Shown: positions 48,985-57,491 of the stretch, piece by piece
Position numbering within the stretch: the first letter of the stretch is position 1
Layout of the letters: every line of letters starts with the position of its first letter
NCBI RefSeq assembly: GCF_003143555.1
Contig: NZ_CP029347.1
Location: forward strand, 1,488,001-1,552,000
DNA length: 64,000 nt
Reading direction: 5' to 3'
Source: Saliniradius amylolyticus
GTDB taxonomy: Bacteria; Pseudomonadota; Gammaproteobacteria; Enterobacterales; Alteromonadaceae
Translations under genes and position numbers: made by a program
The notes under the pieces: model-generated
Told to the model about the DNA's origin: nothing
Databases searched by the model: none
Seen by the model: the letters and a program-made list of their open reading frames with translations, nothing else

Positions 48985-49008
48985 AAGGGGCCATTGGCCC
49001 CTTTTTTG
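48985..49008 (+). terminator. Terminator after the DUF3466 gene
   Basis: Perfect 8-bp AAGGGGCC / GGCCCCTT stem with a 3-nt loop and a run of T residues, 18 bp after the stop. Confidence 0.92.
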
Positions 49009-49240
49009 TGAACTGGAAAAATAACAAAATACCAGCTACGAAAGGCTTTTTATTCCAAAAACATCAAGATGCGTAACAAATATGAAAAAATGATGTAAAT
49101 AAAAAGTCACTTTAATTCAAATCGTTATTGAAGAATGAGCAGTTACCCTCAGATCCTCTATTGAACCCAGCTGGAATATCCTATATCTCATTAAGGGTGA
49201 TCCAGTATCACACAGTTGAAATAACGGACGAGGAAGCTAC

Positions 49241-49414
49241 ATGAAAAGACAAAAACGCGACAAACTCTCCAGAGCTCATTCCAAAGGTTATCAGGCTGGT
49301 GTTATCGGTCGGGCCAGAGAAAATTGCCCTTATCAAGATACGGAGATTCGCTCCCAGTGGCTCGGAGGCTGGCGGGCAGCTCAAGAAGACCGAAGTTCGG
49401 GCTTAATTCGCTAA
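49241..49414 (+). CDS. rmf: Ribosome modulation factor
   Basis: 57-aa basic protein, too short to be found by length alone. RMF dimerises 70S ribosomes into inactive 100S particles in stationary phase. It starts MKRQKRDKLSRAHSKGYQAG and has GRARENCPYQ and RSQWLGGWRAAQED, which match RMF across its length. GAGGAAG lies upstream of the ATG. Its position beside fabA is the same as in E. coli. It is preceded by its own 230-bp AT-rich leader, so it has its own promoter, and ends in a GC-rich hairpin. Confidence 0.95.
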   Translation: MKRQKRDKLSRAHSKGYQAGVIGRARENCPYQDTEIRSQWLGGWRAAQEDRSSGLIR

Positions 49415-49432
49415 CTCAATTCCATATCAGAA

Positions 49433-49456
49433 AACAGCCCCTTAATTGGGGCTGTT
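49433..49456. terminator. Hairpin between rmf and fabA
   Basis: AACAGCCCC / GGGGCTGTT, a perfect 9-bp stem with a 6-nt loop between convergent genes. The T-run is poor on either side, so the terminator may be weak. Confidence 0.7.
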
Positions 49457-49472
49457 GAGTATTAGGGGGAGA

Positions 49473-49985
49473 TTAAAAGCCGCTGGTGTCTTGAAACAAA
49501 CCGACTTTTAAATCTTTAGCCTCGTAAATAGGCCGTCCGTCCACCTCCACGTAGCCATCAGCCATGCCCATAAAGAGCTTGCGTTTGATGACGCGCTTCA
49601 TGTGGATCTTGTAAGTTACCTTACTGGCATCGGGTAATATCTGACCGGTAAACTTCACCTCGCCCACACCCAGTGCGCGACCCTTACCCGGTCCACCGGA
49701 CCACCCCAGGAAGAAGCCGACTAATTGCCACATGGCATCCAGTCCCAGGCAGCCGGGCATCACAGGATCACCAGGGAAGTGGCAATCGAAAAACCAGAGG
49801 TCTGGCTTAATATCCAACTCAGCCACAATATGACCTTTGCCGTAGTCGCCACCTTCATCACTGATATGGCTAATACGATCCATCATCAGCATATTAGGGG
49901 CTGGAAGCTGGCTGTTGCCGGGACCAAAGAGCTCACCCTGGCTGCAGGCCAGCAAGTCGTCTCTATCAAAGCTGTTTTTATTCAA
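49473..49985 (-). CDS. fabA: 3-hydroxydecanoyl-ACP dehydratase / isomerase
   Basis: Introduces the double bond for unsaturated fatty acids. The frame is open to 50117, but the conserved N-terminus ([17 protein letters not shown], as in E. coli FabA) fixes the start near a TTG at 49985, giving 170 aa; no ATG exists in frame nearby. The catalytic His and Asp are in [28 protein letters not shown], and the protein ends [11 protein letters not shown] like other FabA. No fabB is adjacent. A FabR-like operator lies 44 bp upstream of the TTG. Confidence 0.93.
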   Translation of the reverse strand: MNKNSFDRDDLLACSQGELFGPGNSQLPAPNMLMMDRISHISDEGGDYGKGHIVAELDIKPDLWFFDCHFPGDPVMPGCLGLDAMWQLVGFFLGWSGGPGKGRALGVGEVKFTGQILPDASKVTYKIHMKRVIKRKLFMGMADGYVEVDGRPIYEAKDLKVGLFQDTSGF

Positions 49986-50028
49986 AGCGCATCTTCTCTT
50001 GTTGCTGTTATCATGAAAGCCGCCTAAC

Positions 50029-50050
50029 TTAGCGCACACTTGTAAGCTAA
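50029..50050 (-). promoter_or_regulatory. FabR-like operator upstream of fabA
   Basis: TTAGCGCACA-CT-TGTAAGCTAA, an imperfect palindrome with 8 of 10 matching arm positions. The AGC...ACA/TGT...GCT layout resembles the FabR (YijC) box as I recall it from E. coli fabA and fabB. It lies in the 5' region between the divergent fabA and the small basic-protein gene, so it could affect both. Confidence 0.5.
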
Positions 50051-50120
50051 ACAACTCCGAACAGTCATTTACCTTACCCTGCGAATGTCCGATACTGCCA
50101 CTACAGATTTGTGACAACGA

Positions 50121-50384
50121 ATGAGCATGAATTCACCAGAACAAAAACGCCGGGCCAACGCCGATAAGCAACGCCGATTCCGAGAACGACAGCGCCAAGC
50201 AGGAAAAAAGGAAATTCGTGGTTACGTAGATGAGAAAGGGCTGAATAGTTATCAGGAATTGGCCAACAAGAGCGGCTGGACCGACAGTGAACTGCTTAAC
50301 AATGCGTTACGCATAACCTACGCTGCTTATAAGTGCGGCCAAATAAAGCTTTTAAGTCAATGGCTTAAAGAGCGGGACCTTTAA
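50121..50384 (+). CDS. Small basic protein, possible ribbon-helix-helix DNA-binding protein
   Basis: 87 aa, divergent from fabA. The N-terminal 30 residues are strongly basic ([24 protein letters not shown]), then a short strand-like EIRGYVD and two helices ([27 protein letters not shown]) resembling small RHH proteins of the form [14 protein letters not shown] do not recognise a named family; DNA binding is inferred from composition. No strong ribosome site is seen before ATG 50121; a second ATG is at 50127. Confidence 0.55.
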   Translation: MSMNSPEQKRRANADKQRRFRERQRQAGKKEIRGYVDEKGLNSYQELANKSGWTDSELLNNALRITYAAYKCGQIKLLSQWLKERDL

Positions 50385-50400
50385 GCCATCGAACATTGCG

Positions 50401-51810
50401 CTAGAAATGAAAGCATTCCTTCTGAGCGGGAATAAGAGGGCGTTGCCCAGTCTCTCTCTCTAGCCTTTGCGCCAGTGCTTTCTGAGCGCCGGGTTCACCG
50501 TGAACCAAGATCAACTTTGGGGTTGGCGTAAAGGCACTGGCCCAGTTAACCAAGCCTGATTGACCGGCATGTGCCGAAAAACCTCCCAGAGTTTCGATGC
50601 GCGCCTTAACGGCGTACTGCTCTCCAAATAGGCGGATGAACTTGGCGCCATCGACCAGAATCCGCCCCAGTGTCCCTCGGGCCTGAAAACCCACAAACAG
50701 CAAAGTATTGTGCGGGTTCCAGATGCGCTGTTTAAAGTGATGGCGAATCCGCCCACCTGTACACATACCGCTACCCGCAATGACAATGCAGCCTTTTTTA
50801 ACGCTGTTGATGGCCATAGAGTCTTCCGGAGTGACGGCCAAAAACAGATGCGGTAGAAACTCTTCAAGAGGATGAGGGTGGGACATATCCAGGAATTGCG
50901 TGTCCTTTGTATCCAGCCAGTCTACCCAGTGGTCGTAGATTTGGGTGACTTCGATAGCCATAGGGCTATCGAGGAATATCTGCCAGTTATCCAGTCGCCC
51001 TTGCTGGTGCAAACAGCCCAAGTGGAACAATATCTCCTGAGTACGCCCGACGGCGAAAGCGGGAATCATCACATTGCCGCCACGTTGCCAGGTATCGGCA
51101 AGGATTTGCTCCAGCTCGGATAATGTATCTCCCTGGGTTTTGTGTTCGCGGTCACCATATGTACTTTCCATCATCAACACATCGGCGTGTCTCAGAAAGC
51201 TAGGGTCACGCATCAACACCATATCTGTATTGCCAAGATCTCCGCTAAACACCAGTGTTTTCGGCTTTTGTTCGCCCGGCTCAAGGAACGACAGCTCAGT
51301 GATTGCTGAACCAAGAATATGCCCGGCATCATGAAATACCAGACGAGTGTTATCACTCAGAGAAGCCTCGGTTTCATAATCCAGGCCGACACATTGTTTT
51401 AAGACTTGTTCCACGTCCTTCATCGAGTAAACCGGAGACAACCGGCGTTTACCTTGTCTTCGCCGACGTAAGTTTTCCTTTTCCAGGTCCCTGAGATAAA
51501 GACCTGCTGCGTCATTGAGTAGCACTGACAACAGCTCGGCGGTGGCCTTGGTGCAATATATTGGGCCGGTAAACCCCTGGTGAATCATTTTTGGTAACAT
51601 ACCAGAGTGATCTAAATGAGCATGGGAGAGCACCACAGCGTCAATGTCGCGAGGTGAGAACTCAAAGTGTTCTTCCTGAAGCCTGGACACGGCATCCCCC
51701 CCTTGATGCATGCCACAATCCAGTAAGATGTGTCCTAGCCCCGGGTGCGAGATTCTATGGCAGCTGCCCGTAACCTCTTGAGCCGCTCCGAAAAAGGTAA
51801 CTTCTGGCAT
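50401..51810 (-). CDS. MBL-fold beta-CASP RNA nuclease family protein
   Basis: 469-aa cytosolic metallo-beta-lactamase with a beta-CASP insert, related to archaeal/bacterial CPSF-like RNA exonucleases. Motif 1 FGAAQEVTGSCH, motif 2 LSHAHLDHSGMLP (HxHxDH), motif 3 FHDAGHILGSAI, motif 4 FSGDLGN, and beta-CASP motifs A-C: MESTYGDREH, FAVGRTQEI, GSGMCTGGRIRHH, and GGFSAHAGQSGLVNW with VHGEPGAQKALAQRL. The final zinc ligands are present, so it should be an active hydrolase; the substrate is inferred to be RNA. Confidence 0.9.
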   Translation of the reverse strand: MPEVTFFGAAQEVTGSCHRISHPGLGHILLDCGMHQGGDAVSRLQEEHFEFSPRDIDAVVLSHAHLDHSGMLPKMIHQGFTGPIYCTKATAELLSVLLNDAAGLYLRDLEKENLRRRRQGKRRLSPVYSMKDVEQVLKQCVGLDYETEASLSDNTRLVFHDAGHILGSAITELSFLEPGEQKPKTLVFSGDLGNTDMVLMRDPSFLRHADVLMMESTYGDREHKTQGDTLSELEQILADTWQRGGNVMIPAFAVGRTQEILFHLGCLHQQGRLDNWQIFLDSPMAIEVTQIYDHWVDWLDTKDTQFLDMSHPHPLEEFLPHLFLAVTPEDSMAINSVKKGCIVIAGSGMCTGGRIRHHFKQRIWNPHNTLLFVGFQARGTLGRILVDGAKFIRLFGEQYAVKARIETLGGFSAHAGQSGLVNWASAFTPTPKLILVHGEPGAQKALAQRLERETGQRPLIPAQKECFHF

Positions 51811-51935
51811 TGACGTTCCTCGCTTAGATTGTTTTATCTTCTGTGATATAAGATAGGCTAATCATAGCGACTGGTGGAGCACTTCAACCTGATTTGGATC
51901 AGGAAAGGCACCAACGGCTTTAGGAGGTTTTGTTC

Positions 51936-52826
51936 TTGCGTCTGATTATGACTTTAGTGGGCTGCCTTTTTGCGCTGCTCGTTGTTTTTGATGTGCAGGC
52001 GCGCCTCTATCACATTACTCCAGACAGCGATCTTATCGGTACTTTGCAATATACCAGTATCGAAGAAGGGGACACGTTGGTGGATCTGGCCAGTGAATAT
52101 GGCCTTGGCATTGAGGAAATGACCGCGGCCAATCCCGAGATAGACGTCTGGTTGCCGAAGGTGGGGCAGGTGGTAACCATACCTTCGCGCTTTATCCTGC
52201 CCGAAGGCGAGCGTCGAGGTATCGTGGTCAACCTGGCTGAGTTTCGGCTTTATCATTTTCTGGGTAATGGCAAAGTCATGACCGCTCCGGTGGGGATTGG
52301 CCGTCAGGGCTGGGAAACACCCACCGGCGAAACCTTAGTGACCGGTAAAAATACGGATCCTTGGTGGCGCGTGCCAGACTCCATCCGCGCCCAAGCGGAG
52401 GCGGAAGGGCGAGAACTGCCGGAATTTGTGCGTCCCGGCCCTGACAACCCTCTGGGAAAGCACGTAGTGACGCTTAACTGGCCGGGTTATCTATTTCACG
52501 GCACGAATAAAGACTACGGGGTGGGTACCCGCATCAGTCACGGCTGTTTAAGACTTTATGACAAGGACATTGCGGATCTTTATCAGAATGTGACGGTGGG
52601 AACGCCAGTACGTATTATTTACCAGCCCGTAAAAGCCGGTTGGCACGCAGGCCAGCTTATGCTGGAAGTGCACCGGATCGGTGAGCGAGCAAAGAGTCAG
52701 AACATGACCCCTGCAACGCAGGCGGTTGTAAAAGCCCGGGGACAGCAGGACCTGGCAATCGACTGGTCCCGTGTCACTCGATTAATGCAACAGGCTCAGG
52801 GTATTCCCAATGCGGTATCTATTTAA
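51936..52826 (+). CDS. L,D-transpeptidase with LysM domain (YkuD family)
   Basis: Periplasmic enzyme that crosslinks peptidoglycan or attaches Braun-type lipoprotein. I choose TTG 51936, 8 bases after AGGAGG; TTG 51930 is too close to it and ATG 51948 further off. A signal peptide (MTLVGCLFALLVVFDVQA) is followed by a LysM module (YTSIEEGDTLVDLASEYGLGIEEMTAANPEIDVWLPKVGQVVTIP) and the YkuD domain with the active site HGTNKDYGVGTRISHGCLRLYD (HxnSHGCxR). The next gene encodes an Lpp-like lipoprotein, a plausible substrate. Confidence 0.93.
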   Translation: MRLIMTLVGCLFALLVVFDVQARLYHITPDSDLIGTLQYTSIEEGDTLVDLASEYGLGIEEMTAANPEIDVWLPKVGQVVTIPSRFILPEGERRGIVVNLAEFRLYHFLGNGKVMTAPVGIGRQGWETPTGETLVTGKNTDPWWRVPDSIRAQAEAEGRELPEFVRPGPDNPLGKHVVTLNWPGYLFHGTNKDYGVGTRISHGCLRLYDKDIADLYQNVTVGTPVRIIYQPVKAGWHAGQLMLEVHRIGERAKSQNMTPATQAVVKARGQQDLAIDWSRVTRLMQQAQGIPNAVSI

Positions 52827-52910
52827 TTTAAGAGCTTGGTTTGTAGGCATAAATTGACCATTAGAAATACATAGACTAGATTTTAGACAGTTAACAGAGG
52901 AGGTCACTTT

Positions 52911-53177
52911 ATGAAGAGCTTTAAACTTGTGGTCGCTGCTGTGGCAGCAATGACATTAAGTGCTTGTGCCAGTAACCAGGATCTGGTTGATAAAGTCGAG
53001 CGCTTGGAGTCACAAGTGAGTAATCTACAACAGCAGCAAAGCAGCACAGCCAGTGATGTTGGCAGCGCAAAACAAAGTGCCGATGAGGCGCTGAAAGAAG
53101 CTCGTAAGGCGCAAATGATGGCAGATGATGCTAACGAGCGTGCCGAGCGAATGTTTGAAAAATGCTGTCGCAAGTAA
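52911..53177 (+). CDS. Lpp/OprI-like small outer-membrane lipoprotein
   Basis: 88-aa lipoprotein. The signal peptide has the lipobox LSAC with Cys19 as the lipidated residue (KLVVAAVAAMTLSAC). The mature part is an alanine-rich coiled coil (VDKVERLESQVSNLQQQQSS, SAKQSADEALKEARKAQMM, ADDANERAERMF) like Lpp and OprI, ending CCRK; the C-terminal Lys resembles the residue Lpp uses for linkage to peptidoglycan. GGAGG precedes the ATG. Sits directly after an L,D-transpeptidase, which would perform the linkage. Confidence 0.88.
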   Translation: MKSFKLVVAAVAAMTLSACASNQDLVDKVERLESQVSNLQQQQSSTASDVGSAKQSADEALKEARKAQMMADDANERAERMFEKCCRK

Positions 53178-53200
53178 TTTAGTCCGCCATTTATTAACGG

Positions 53201-53223
53201 AGCCGGCATAAGCCGGCTTTTTT
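53201..53223 (+). terminator. Terminator after the Lpp-like gene
   Basis: AGCCGGC / GCCGGCT with a 4-nt loop followed by six T residues, 23 bp after the stop. Confidence 0.92.
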
Positions 53224-53238
53224 ATTAGTTAAACAAAA

Positions 53239-53264
53239 TAAATGATCATTATAAATGATCATTA
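53239..53264. repeat. Tandem 13-bp palindromic repeat
   Basis: TAAATGATCATTA occurs twice in direct tandem (53239-53251 and 53252-53264); each copy holds the palindrome AATGATCATT. It lies directly after the Lpp terminator and covers the candidate ATG (53255) of the next gene, so it may be an operator that controls that gene or a scar from an insertion. Confidence 0.75.
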
Positions 53265-53686
53265 CAAAGCGAGCCGCTGAACGCGCTAAAAGCCCAGAAG
53301 AACGGGCCGCGTGGGACAAAGCCTTAAAGAAGTTATTCGGTCAGGCGGCAGTGATTAGCTTGTTGCTGTTAGGCGGAGATTTGGGCGCTCATGAGCCCTT
53401 TTCTTTGGTCTTATCTAAATTCGCACAATGTATAATACTTCTCATTTGCATCTTTGCGCTACAACCTCATCCTACGCCCCGATTGACGGGACCTCAAGGG
53501 GAGAAAACGCTGCAAGAAAATATTTCTAACTATCTAATAAACTTAGTTTTTCTTTGGCTTTCTCAATCATACTCACTTAAAGCTCCGTTTTTTAGAATTA
53601 TAAAATTCTTCAAAAAAATCTTTACTAGCTCGTTTAATTGGCGAGATTTTAATCAAAGAAGACTGATATCACTCCCGGCTGGTTAA
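53255..53686 (+). CDS. Hypothetical membrane protein, possible foreign gene
   Basis: 143 aa, no family recognised. The N-terminus is charged (KRAAERAKSPEERAAWDKALKK), followed by two hydrophobic stretches (AAVISLLLLGGDLGA, LSKFAQCIILLICIFALQ) and a hydrophobic, Phe/Leu-rich C-terminal half (YLINLVFLWLSQSYSL) ending basic. The region becomes clearly AT-rich along this gene. The ATG at 53255 lies inside the tandem palindromes and has no clear ribosome site, so the true start may be elsewhere. It is 10 bp upstream of the next gene. Confidence 0.5.
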   Translation: MIITKRAAERAKSPEERAAWDKALKKLFGQAAVISLLLLGGDLGAHEPFSLVLSKFAQCIILLICIFALQPHPTPRLTGPQGEKTLQENISNYLINLVFLWLSQSYSLKAPFFRIIKFFKKIFTSSFNWRDFNQRRLISLPAG

Positions 53687-53696
53687 GAGGCATCTC

Positions 53697-54080
53697 ATGG
53701 ATAGAGAGTTTAACCAGCAGTTCTTTAGCTATTTTGGGTACGATAAAAAATCAGCTGCTAAGTTCTTTGGTTGCACCGTGCGAACACTGGATAATTGGCT
53801 GACTGGCAAACCCTGTTGTAGGGCAAAGAAACTATTATCTATTGCCTATCGTGGCTATCTGCCTGAAACAGGGCCTTGGAAGCGGTGCAAGATTAATAAG
53901 GAGGGGAATGTAGAAACACCTTGGGGTATTTGCAGGCCAAGTGATTTGGCCTTCGTCCATCGATACAAAGCGATAGCAAGGCTGCAAGCTAAAGTTATGA
54001 ATAATCAGAGAAACCAACAGCGGAAGGCTCCTGGACCGAGATCTGCAGCGGTTAATGAAGTAAAAAGTGATAAGGCCTAA
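53697..54080 (+). CDS. Phage-type regulatory protein, DUF3653-like
   Basis: 127-aa protein with an N-terminal helix-turn-helix-like segment (YDKKSAAKFFGCTVRTLDNWLTGK) followed by a motif of the type P-x4-W-x10-P-x-G-x-x-x-P-x-D-L (LPETGPWKRCKINKEGN, TPWGICRPSDLAFVH). That layout matches DUF3653 phage proteins seen in vibrio phages; the assignment is from memory of the pattern. The C-terminus is basic. It is AT-rich and follows the hypothetical membrane gene by 10 bp with an AGAGG site. Likely a fragment of a former mobile element. Confidence 0.55.
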   Translation: MDREFNQQFFSYFGYDKKSAAKFFGCTVRTLDNWLTGKPCCRAKKLLSIAYRGYLPETGPWKRCKINKEGNVETPWGICRPSDLAFVHRYKAIARLQAKVMNNQRNQQRKAPGPRSAAVNEVKSDKA

Positions 54081-54240
54081 GCATAGTAATAAGACTTTAG
54101 CTAGTTGACTCTGAAAAATCCTCAAATTGCTATTGGCGAGTCCGACTCCTACCCTTTGTATAAATACCTGCCTTCAAAAAGGTCTAAAAGGGTATTCCGG
54201 ACGTAAGTATCTATGTGAAAGCAGAAAAGGAAGTTTTGTC

Positions 54241-57200
54241 ATGGTCAGGCCTAAAGGCAATAGCATTCTTACCGCTGGTATAGTCTCGCTCTTATTTATA
54301 TCCATATTCAGTTTGTCTTTCTTCTTCTTTAAGGAACAGGCAAACCAGTATCTCAAGCAGAGCTCTGACGGTGTTAGGGAGGCGGCTCAGGGCATAGGTT
54401 ACAGTATTAAGTCCGGTCGTCGAATTGTAGCAGGACTAGAAGATAGCTTGAGTAGTAAGAACGGCGCTAATGGCAACTATCTCACCCCCTTGATAGAAAG
54501 CGTGTTTTTCATTGATCCCGATATCCTACAAATAAGGCTTATCAAGCAAAATGGCGAAGAGATAGTCAGATATGAGAGAGGTGATACAGGTGATGTCACC
54601 AAAATACCGACTAATGAACTTCAGAATAAGTCTAATCGAGGCTACTTTAAAAGAGCTTTAGAAAGCTCTACCTCTCAATTAATTTCAAGGGTCGAACTTA
54701 ATCAGGAAAGAGGAGTTATAGAGCAGCCATGGCAACCGGTCATTAGAGTAATGGAATGGTTGCAGTTGGGTGGAAATGAACGTGTGCTATTGATCGTCAA
54801 TCTCTCTGTAAAAGATGGTTTAGACTCAAATATTGGTGAACTCGATCAAGTTGAGACTTGGATTGTTGATCAGTTTGGCGTGCTGTTGGCCCATCCTGAT
54901 GACAAAGTGAGGTTTGGACATCAAACATCTTCAGGTTGGAACTTAAAAAATTCTGATTTAAAGAAGTTTAATCGTATAGAGAGAGAGGGTGCATTCGTTG
55001 AAGAGTGGTCCTTTTGGCTGAGTGAGCCACTTAGATTAAAGACTGCTCTGGGAAGCAGTTATGAAATCTGGATAGTTAGTCATATTCAGGGTAAGCCTAT
55101 CTTAAACTACCTAATATTCTCTACCGTTATAACGTTACTCGCGGTCATCAGCACCTACGTTTTACATCGAAGACGAAAATTTATTGATTATAAAATTAAT
55201 CAAGAGTTAGTTAGCGCTGAGGAAAAACATAATGATGACCTTGCACGGATTAGAGAAGATGCAAAGACATTAAGAAAACTCCAAGACATTGCAAATATTG
55301 GGACTTGGCAGGTTAACCTCGAGACTGGTGAGATTCAATGGAGTAAGCAAACTCGAAAAATCCATGAAGTTGAAAACAATTATAAGCCGTGTATGGAAAC
55401 AGCAATACAATTTTATAAAGAGGGAGAGAGTAGAAACAGAATTGAACAAGCTGTAGAGCTGGCAATTGAAACAGGGAAAGGCTGGGACCTAGAGCTAGAA
55501 CTTGTGACAGGAAAAGGTCGGACTATATGGGTTAGGGCGATTGGTGATGCTGAGTTCGACGGAGAGAGATGCATCCGATTGTTTGGGGTGTTCCAAGATA
55601 TAACAGAGACCTATTTACTTCACAAAGAAACTCATGAAGCCAAAGAGCTCATGCGAGTGACATTGAAGTCCATTGGCGATGCGGTAATTACAACAGATAA
55701 TAAGGCTAAGGTTGAATGGATGAACCCTATTGCTGAGCAGCTGACTGGATTCTTAATCCATGATGCGAAAGGTAAGGATATACAACACGTATTTAATATA
55801 GTGAACGAGTATACGAATATCCCCGTCAGTAATCCAATTGAAGAGTGCCTTGCTAAAGACAAAACCGTGGAGCTTGCTGCGGATACCAAACTGATATCCC
55901 AGTATGGCGAAGAGTACAGCATTGCAGACTCAGCCGCCCCAATTAAAAATGAAAATGGCGAAACAATCGGGGCCGTGATGGTCTTTCATGATGTAACCGA
56001 GCAACGCAGAGCAAATAACGAAGTTGAATACAGAGCTACTCACGACGCGCTAACAGGTATACTCAATCGCTCTGCATTTGAAACAAAAATTGAACAGGCT
56101 CTCCACGATTGCCACTCCAATCAAAATACTCACGCTCTGCTTTTTATCGATCTTGATCACTTTAAGATTGTTAACGATACCTGTGGTCATGCTGCGGGCG
56201 ATGAACTGCTAAAACAGGTAACTAACTTGATGAAACGTGAGGTTCGCTCCAGTGACATCATAGCCCGTATCGGCGGTGATGAATATGCTGTAATCCTTAG
56301 CAACTGTGAGATTGCAAGAGCGACCACTGTTGCTAACGACATTAGGCAGAGAGTCGATGCGTTCAGGTACTACCATGGTAATCAGTCGTTTAGAGTAGGT
56401 ACCAGCATTGGTTTGGTACCCATTAGCGACATTTGGACTAGCCTTTCTGATCTAATGCGGGCTGTTGATGGGGCCTGTTACGCAGCTAAAGAAGGTGGGC
56501 GAAACAGGGTCCATGTTTGGGAACAATCGGACATGGACATTAAGTTACGTCATGTGGAAATGGGGTGGGCTACTAAGTTAGAGCGAGCGCTTGATGAAAG
56601 ACGCTTTGATTTGTTCGCACAAAGAATTTTCTCAGTTGAGGATGAGCATCAAGCCTTGCACGTTGAAGTCTTATTGAGACTTAGAGATGAGCGAAATCGT
56701 TACATATCTCCAGGAACATTTTTACCTATTGCAGAACGCTACTTCTTGTCCGCCCGCATAGACCTGTATGTCATTGAAGAAACCATAGATTTACTGCAGA
56801 AAAGAGCAGTATGGAGTGACATTAAACAAGTAAATATCAATGTTTCCGGTCAATCCATAAGCGATCGTCGGTTCCACAGTGATGTAATTAATGTATTACA
56901 AGCCTTGCCGAGATCACTAACGCATCTTTTATGCTTTGAAATAACGGAAACTACAGCTGTAAGGTCGATTGCTGATGCTGTCAGTTTCGTCGACAAGTTG
57001 AAAGAAATCGGAGTTAATGTCGCTCTCGATGACTTTGGGAGTGGAGCATCATCATTCGGATATCTCAAAAACATTGATACGAGCTTCCTAAAAATTGATG
57101 GTCAGTTTGTCAGAGCTATTCTGTCGGAAGAGCTTGACCGAGTTGCAGTGAGATCATTTATTGACGTGGCTAAGGTAAGAAACATTCCGACTGTCGCTGA

Positions 57201-57345
57201 ATTTGTCGAAAATGAGGAGATCTATAACGAAGTAGTCAACATGGGCATCGACTATGTACAAGGTTACTACTTACATAAACCAGAGCTATTTGACGAGCTT
57301 CTCTCAACACCATTTGTAAGTCTGTCTAAAGTCATTAATAACTAA
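54241..57345 (+). CDS. Membrane-bound PAS-GGDEF-EAL cyclic-di-GMP signalling protein
   Basis: 1034 aa from ATG 54241 (AAGGA nine bases upstream); the frame opens at 54127 without support. Order: N-terminal helix (SILTAGIVSLLFISIFSLSFFFF), periplasmic sensor of about 280 residues of Cache type, second helix (LIFSTVITLLAVISTYVL), two PAS domains, GGDEF with RIGGDEYAVIL and an upstream RSSD inhibitory site, then EAL. The EAL signature reads EVLLR rather than EALLR, but the remaining catalytic pattern (NVSGQS, FEITET, LDDFGSGASSFGYL, VAEFVENEE, VQGYYL) is intact. The GGDEF signature is GGDEY. It is AT-richer than the chromosome around it and ends 150 bp before the mobile element. Confidence 0.9.
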   Translation: MVRPKGNSILTAGIVSLLFISIFSLSFFFFKEQANQYLKQSSDGVREAAQGIGYSIKSGRRIVAGLEDSLSSKNGANGNYLTPLIESVFFIDPDILQIRLIKQNGEEIVRYERGDTGDVTKIPTNELQNKSNRGYFKRALESSTSQLISRVELNQERGVIEQPWQPVIRVMEWLQLGGNERVLLIVNLSVKDGLDSNIGELDQVETWIVDQFGVLLAHPDDKVRFGHQTSSGWNLKNSDLKKFNRIEREGAFVEEWSFWLSEPLRLKTALGSSYEIWIVSHIQGKPILNYLIFSTVITLLAVISTYVLHRRRKFIDYKINQELVSAEEKHNDDLARIREDAKTLRKLQDIANIGTWQVNLETGEIQWSKQTRKIHEVENNYKPCMETAIQFYKEGESRNRIEQAVELAIETGKGWDLELELVTGKGRTIWVRAIGDAEFDGERCIRLFGVFQDITETYLLHKETHEAKELMRVTLKSIGDAVITTDNKAKVEWMNPIAEQLTGFLIHDAKGKDIQHVFNIVNEYTNIPVSNPIEECLAKDKTVELAADTKLISQYGEEYSIADSAAPIKNENGETIGAVMVFHDVTEQRRANNEVEYRATHDALTGILNRSAFETKIEQALHDCHSNQNTHALLFIDLDHFKIVNDTCGHAAGDELLKQVTNLMKREVRSSDIIARIGGDEYAVILSNCEIARATTVANDIRQRVDAFRYYHGNQSFRVGTSIGLVPISDIWTSLSDLMRAVDGACYAAKEGGRNRVHVWEQSDMDIKLRHVEMGWATKLERALDERRFDLFAQRIFSVEDEHQALHVEVLLRLRDERNRYISPGTFLPIAERYFLSARIDLYVIEETIDLLQKRAVWSDIKQVNINVSGQSISDRRFHSDVINVLQALPRSLTHLLCFEITETTAVRSIADAVSFVDKLKEIGVNVALDDFGSGASSFGYLKNIDTSFLKIDGQFVRAILSEELDRVAVRSFIDVAKVRNIPTVAEFVENEEIYNEVVNMGIDYVQGYYLHKPELFDELLSTPFVSLSKVINN

Positions 57346-57382
57346 AACTAACTGGCCAACGATTTTTGACAACGGCTATCTG

Positions 57383-57441
57383 GGTTCGTCTTATGTATAT
57401 TCTGAATCGTTAAATCAATCGCCCTGAAACTCAGTCAGGGC
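57383..57441. other. dif-like sequence and hairpin at the left edge of the mobile element
   Basis: GGTTCGTCTTA-TGTATA-TT at 57383-57401 resembles the XerC arm, the TGTATA centre and the first bases of the XerD arm of a dif site; the XerD arm then diverges, and CGTTAAAT (57408-57415) restores its end five bases too far right. A GCCCTGA/TCAGGGC hairpin (57421-57441) follows. Elements that use host XerC/XerD leave hybrid sites of this type, but the match is partial. Confidence 0.3.
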
Positions 57442-57491
57442 GGGGGATTCAGAAGAATAGGGAAATTTGCAAAAGTTGCAATTCAACAGGA

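Noticed and set aside
57383-57415. Calling this a genuine chromosomal dif site
   Set aside because: The XerD arm, normally the best conserved part, does not match at its usual spacing; kept only as a candidate attachment scar.
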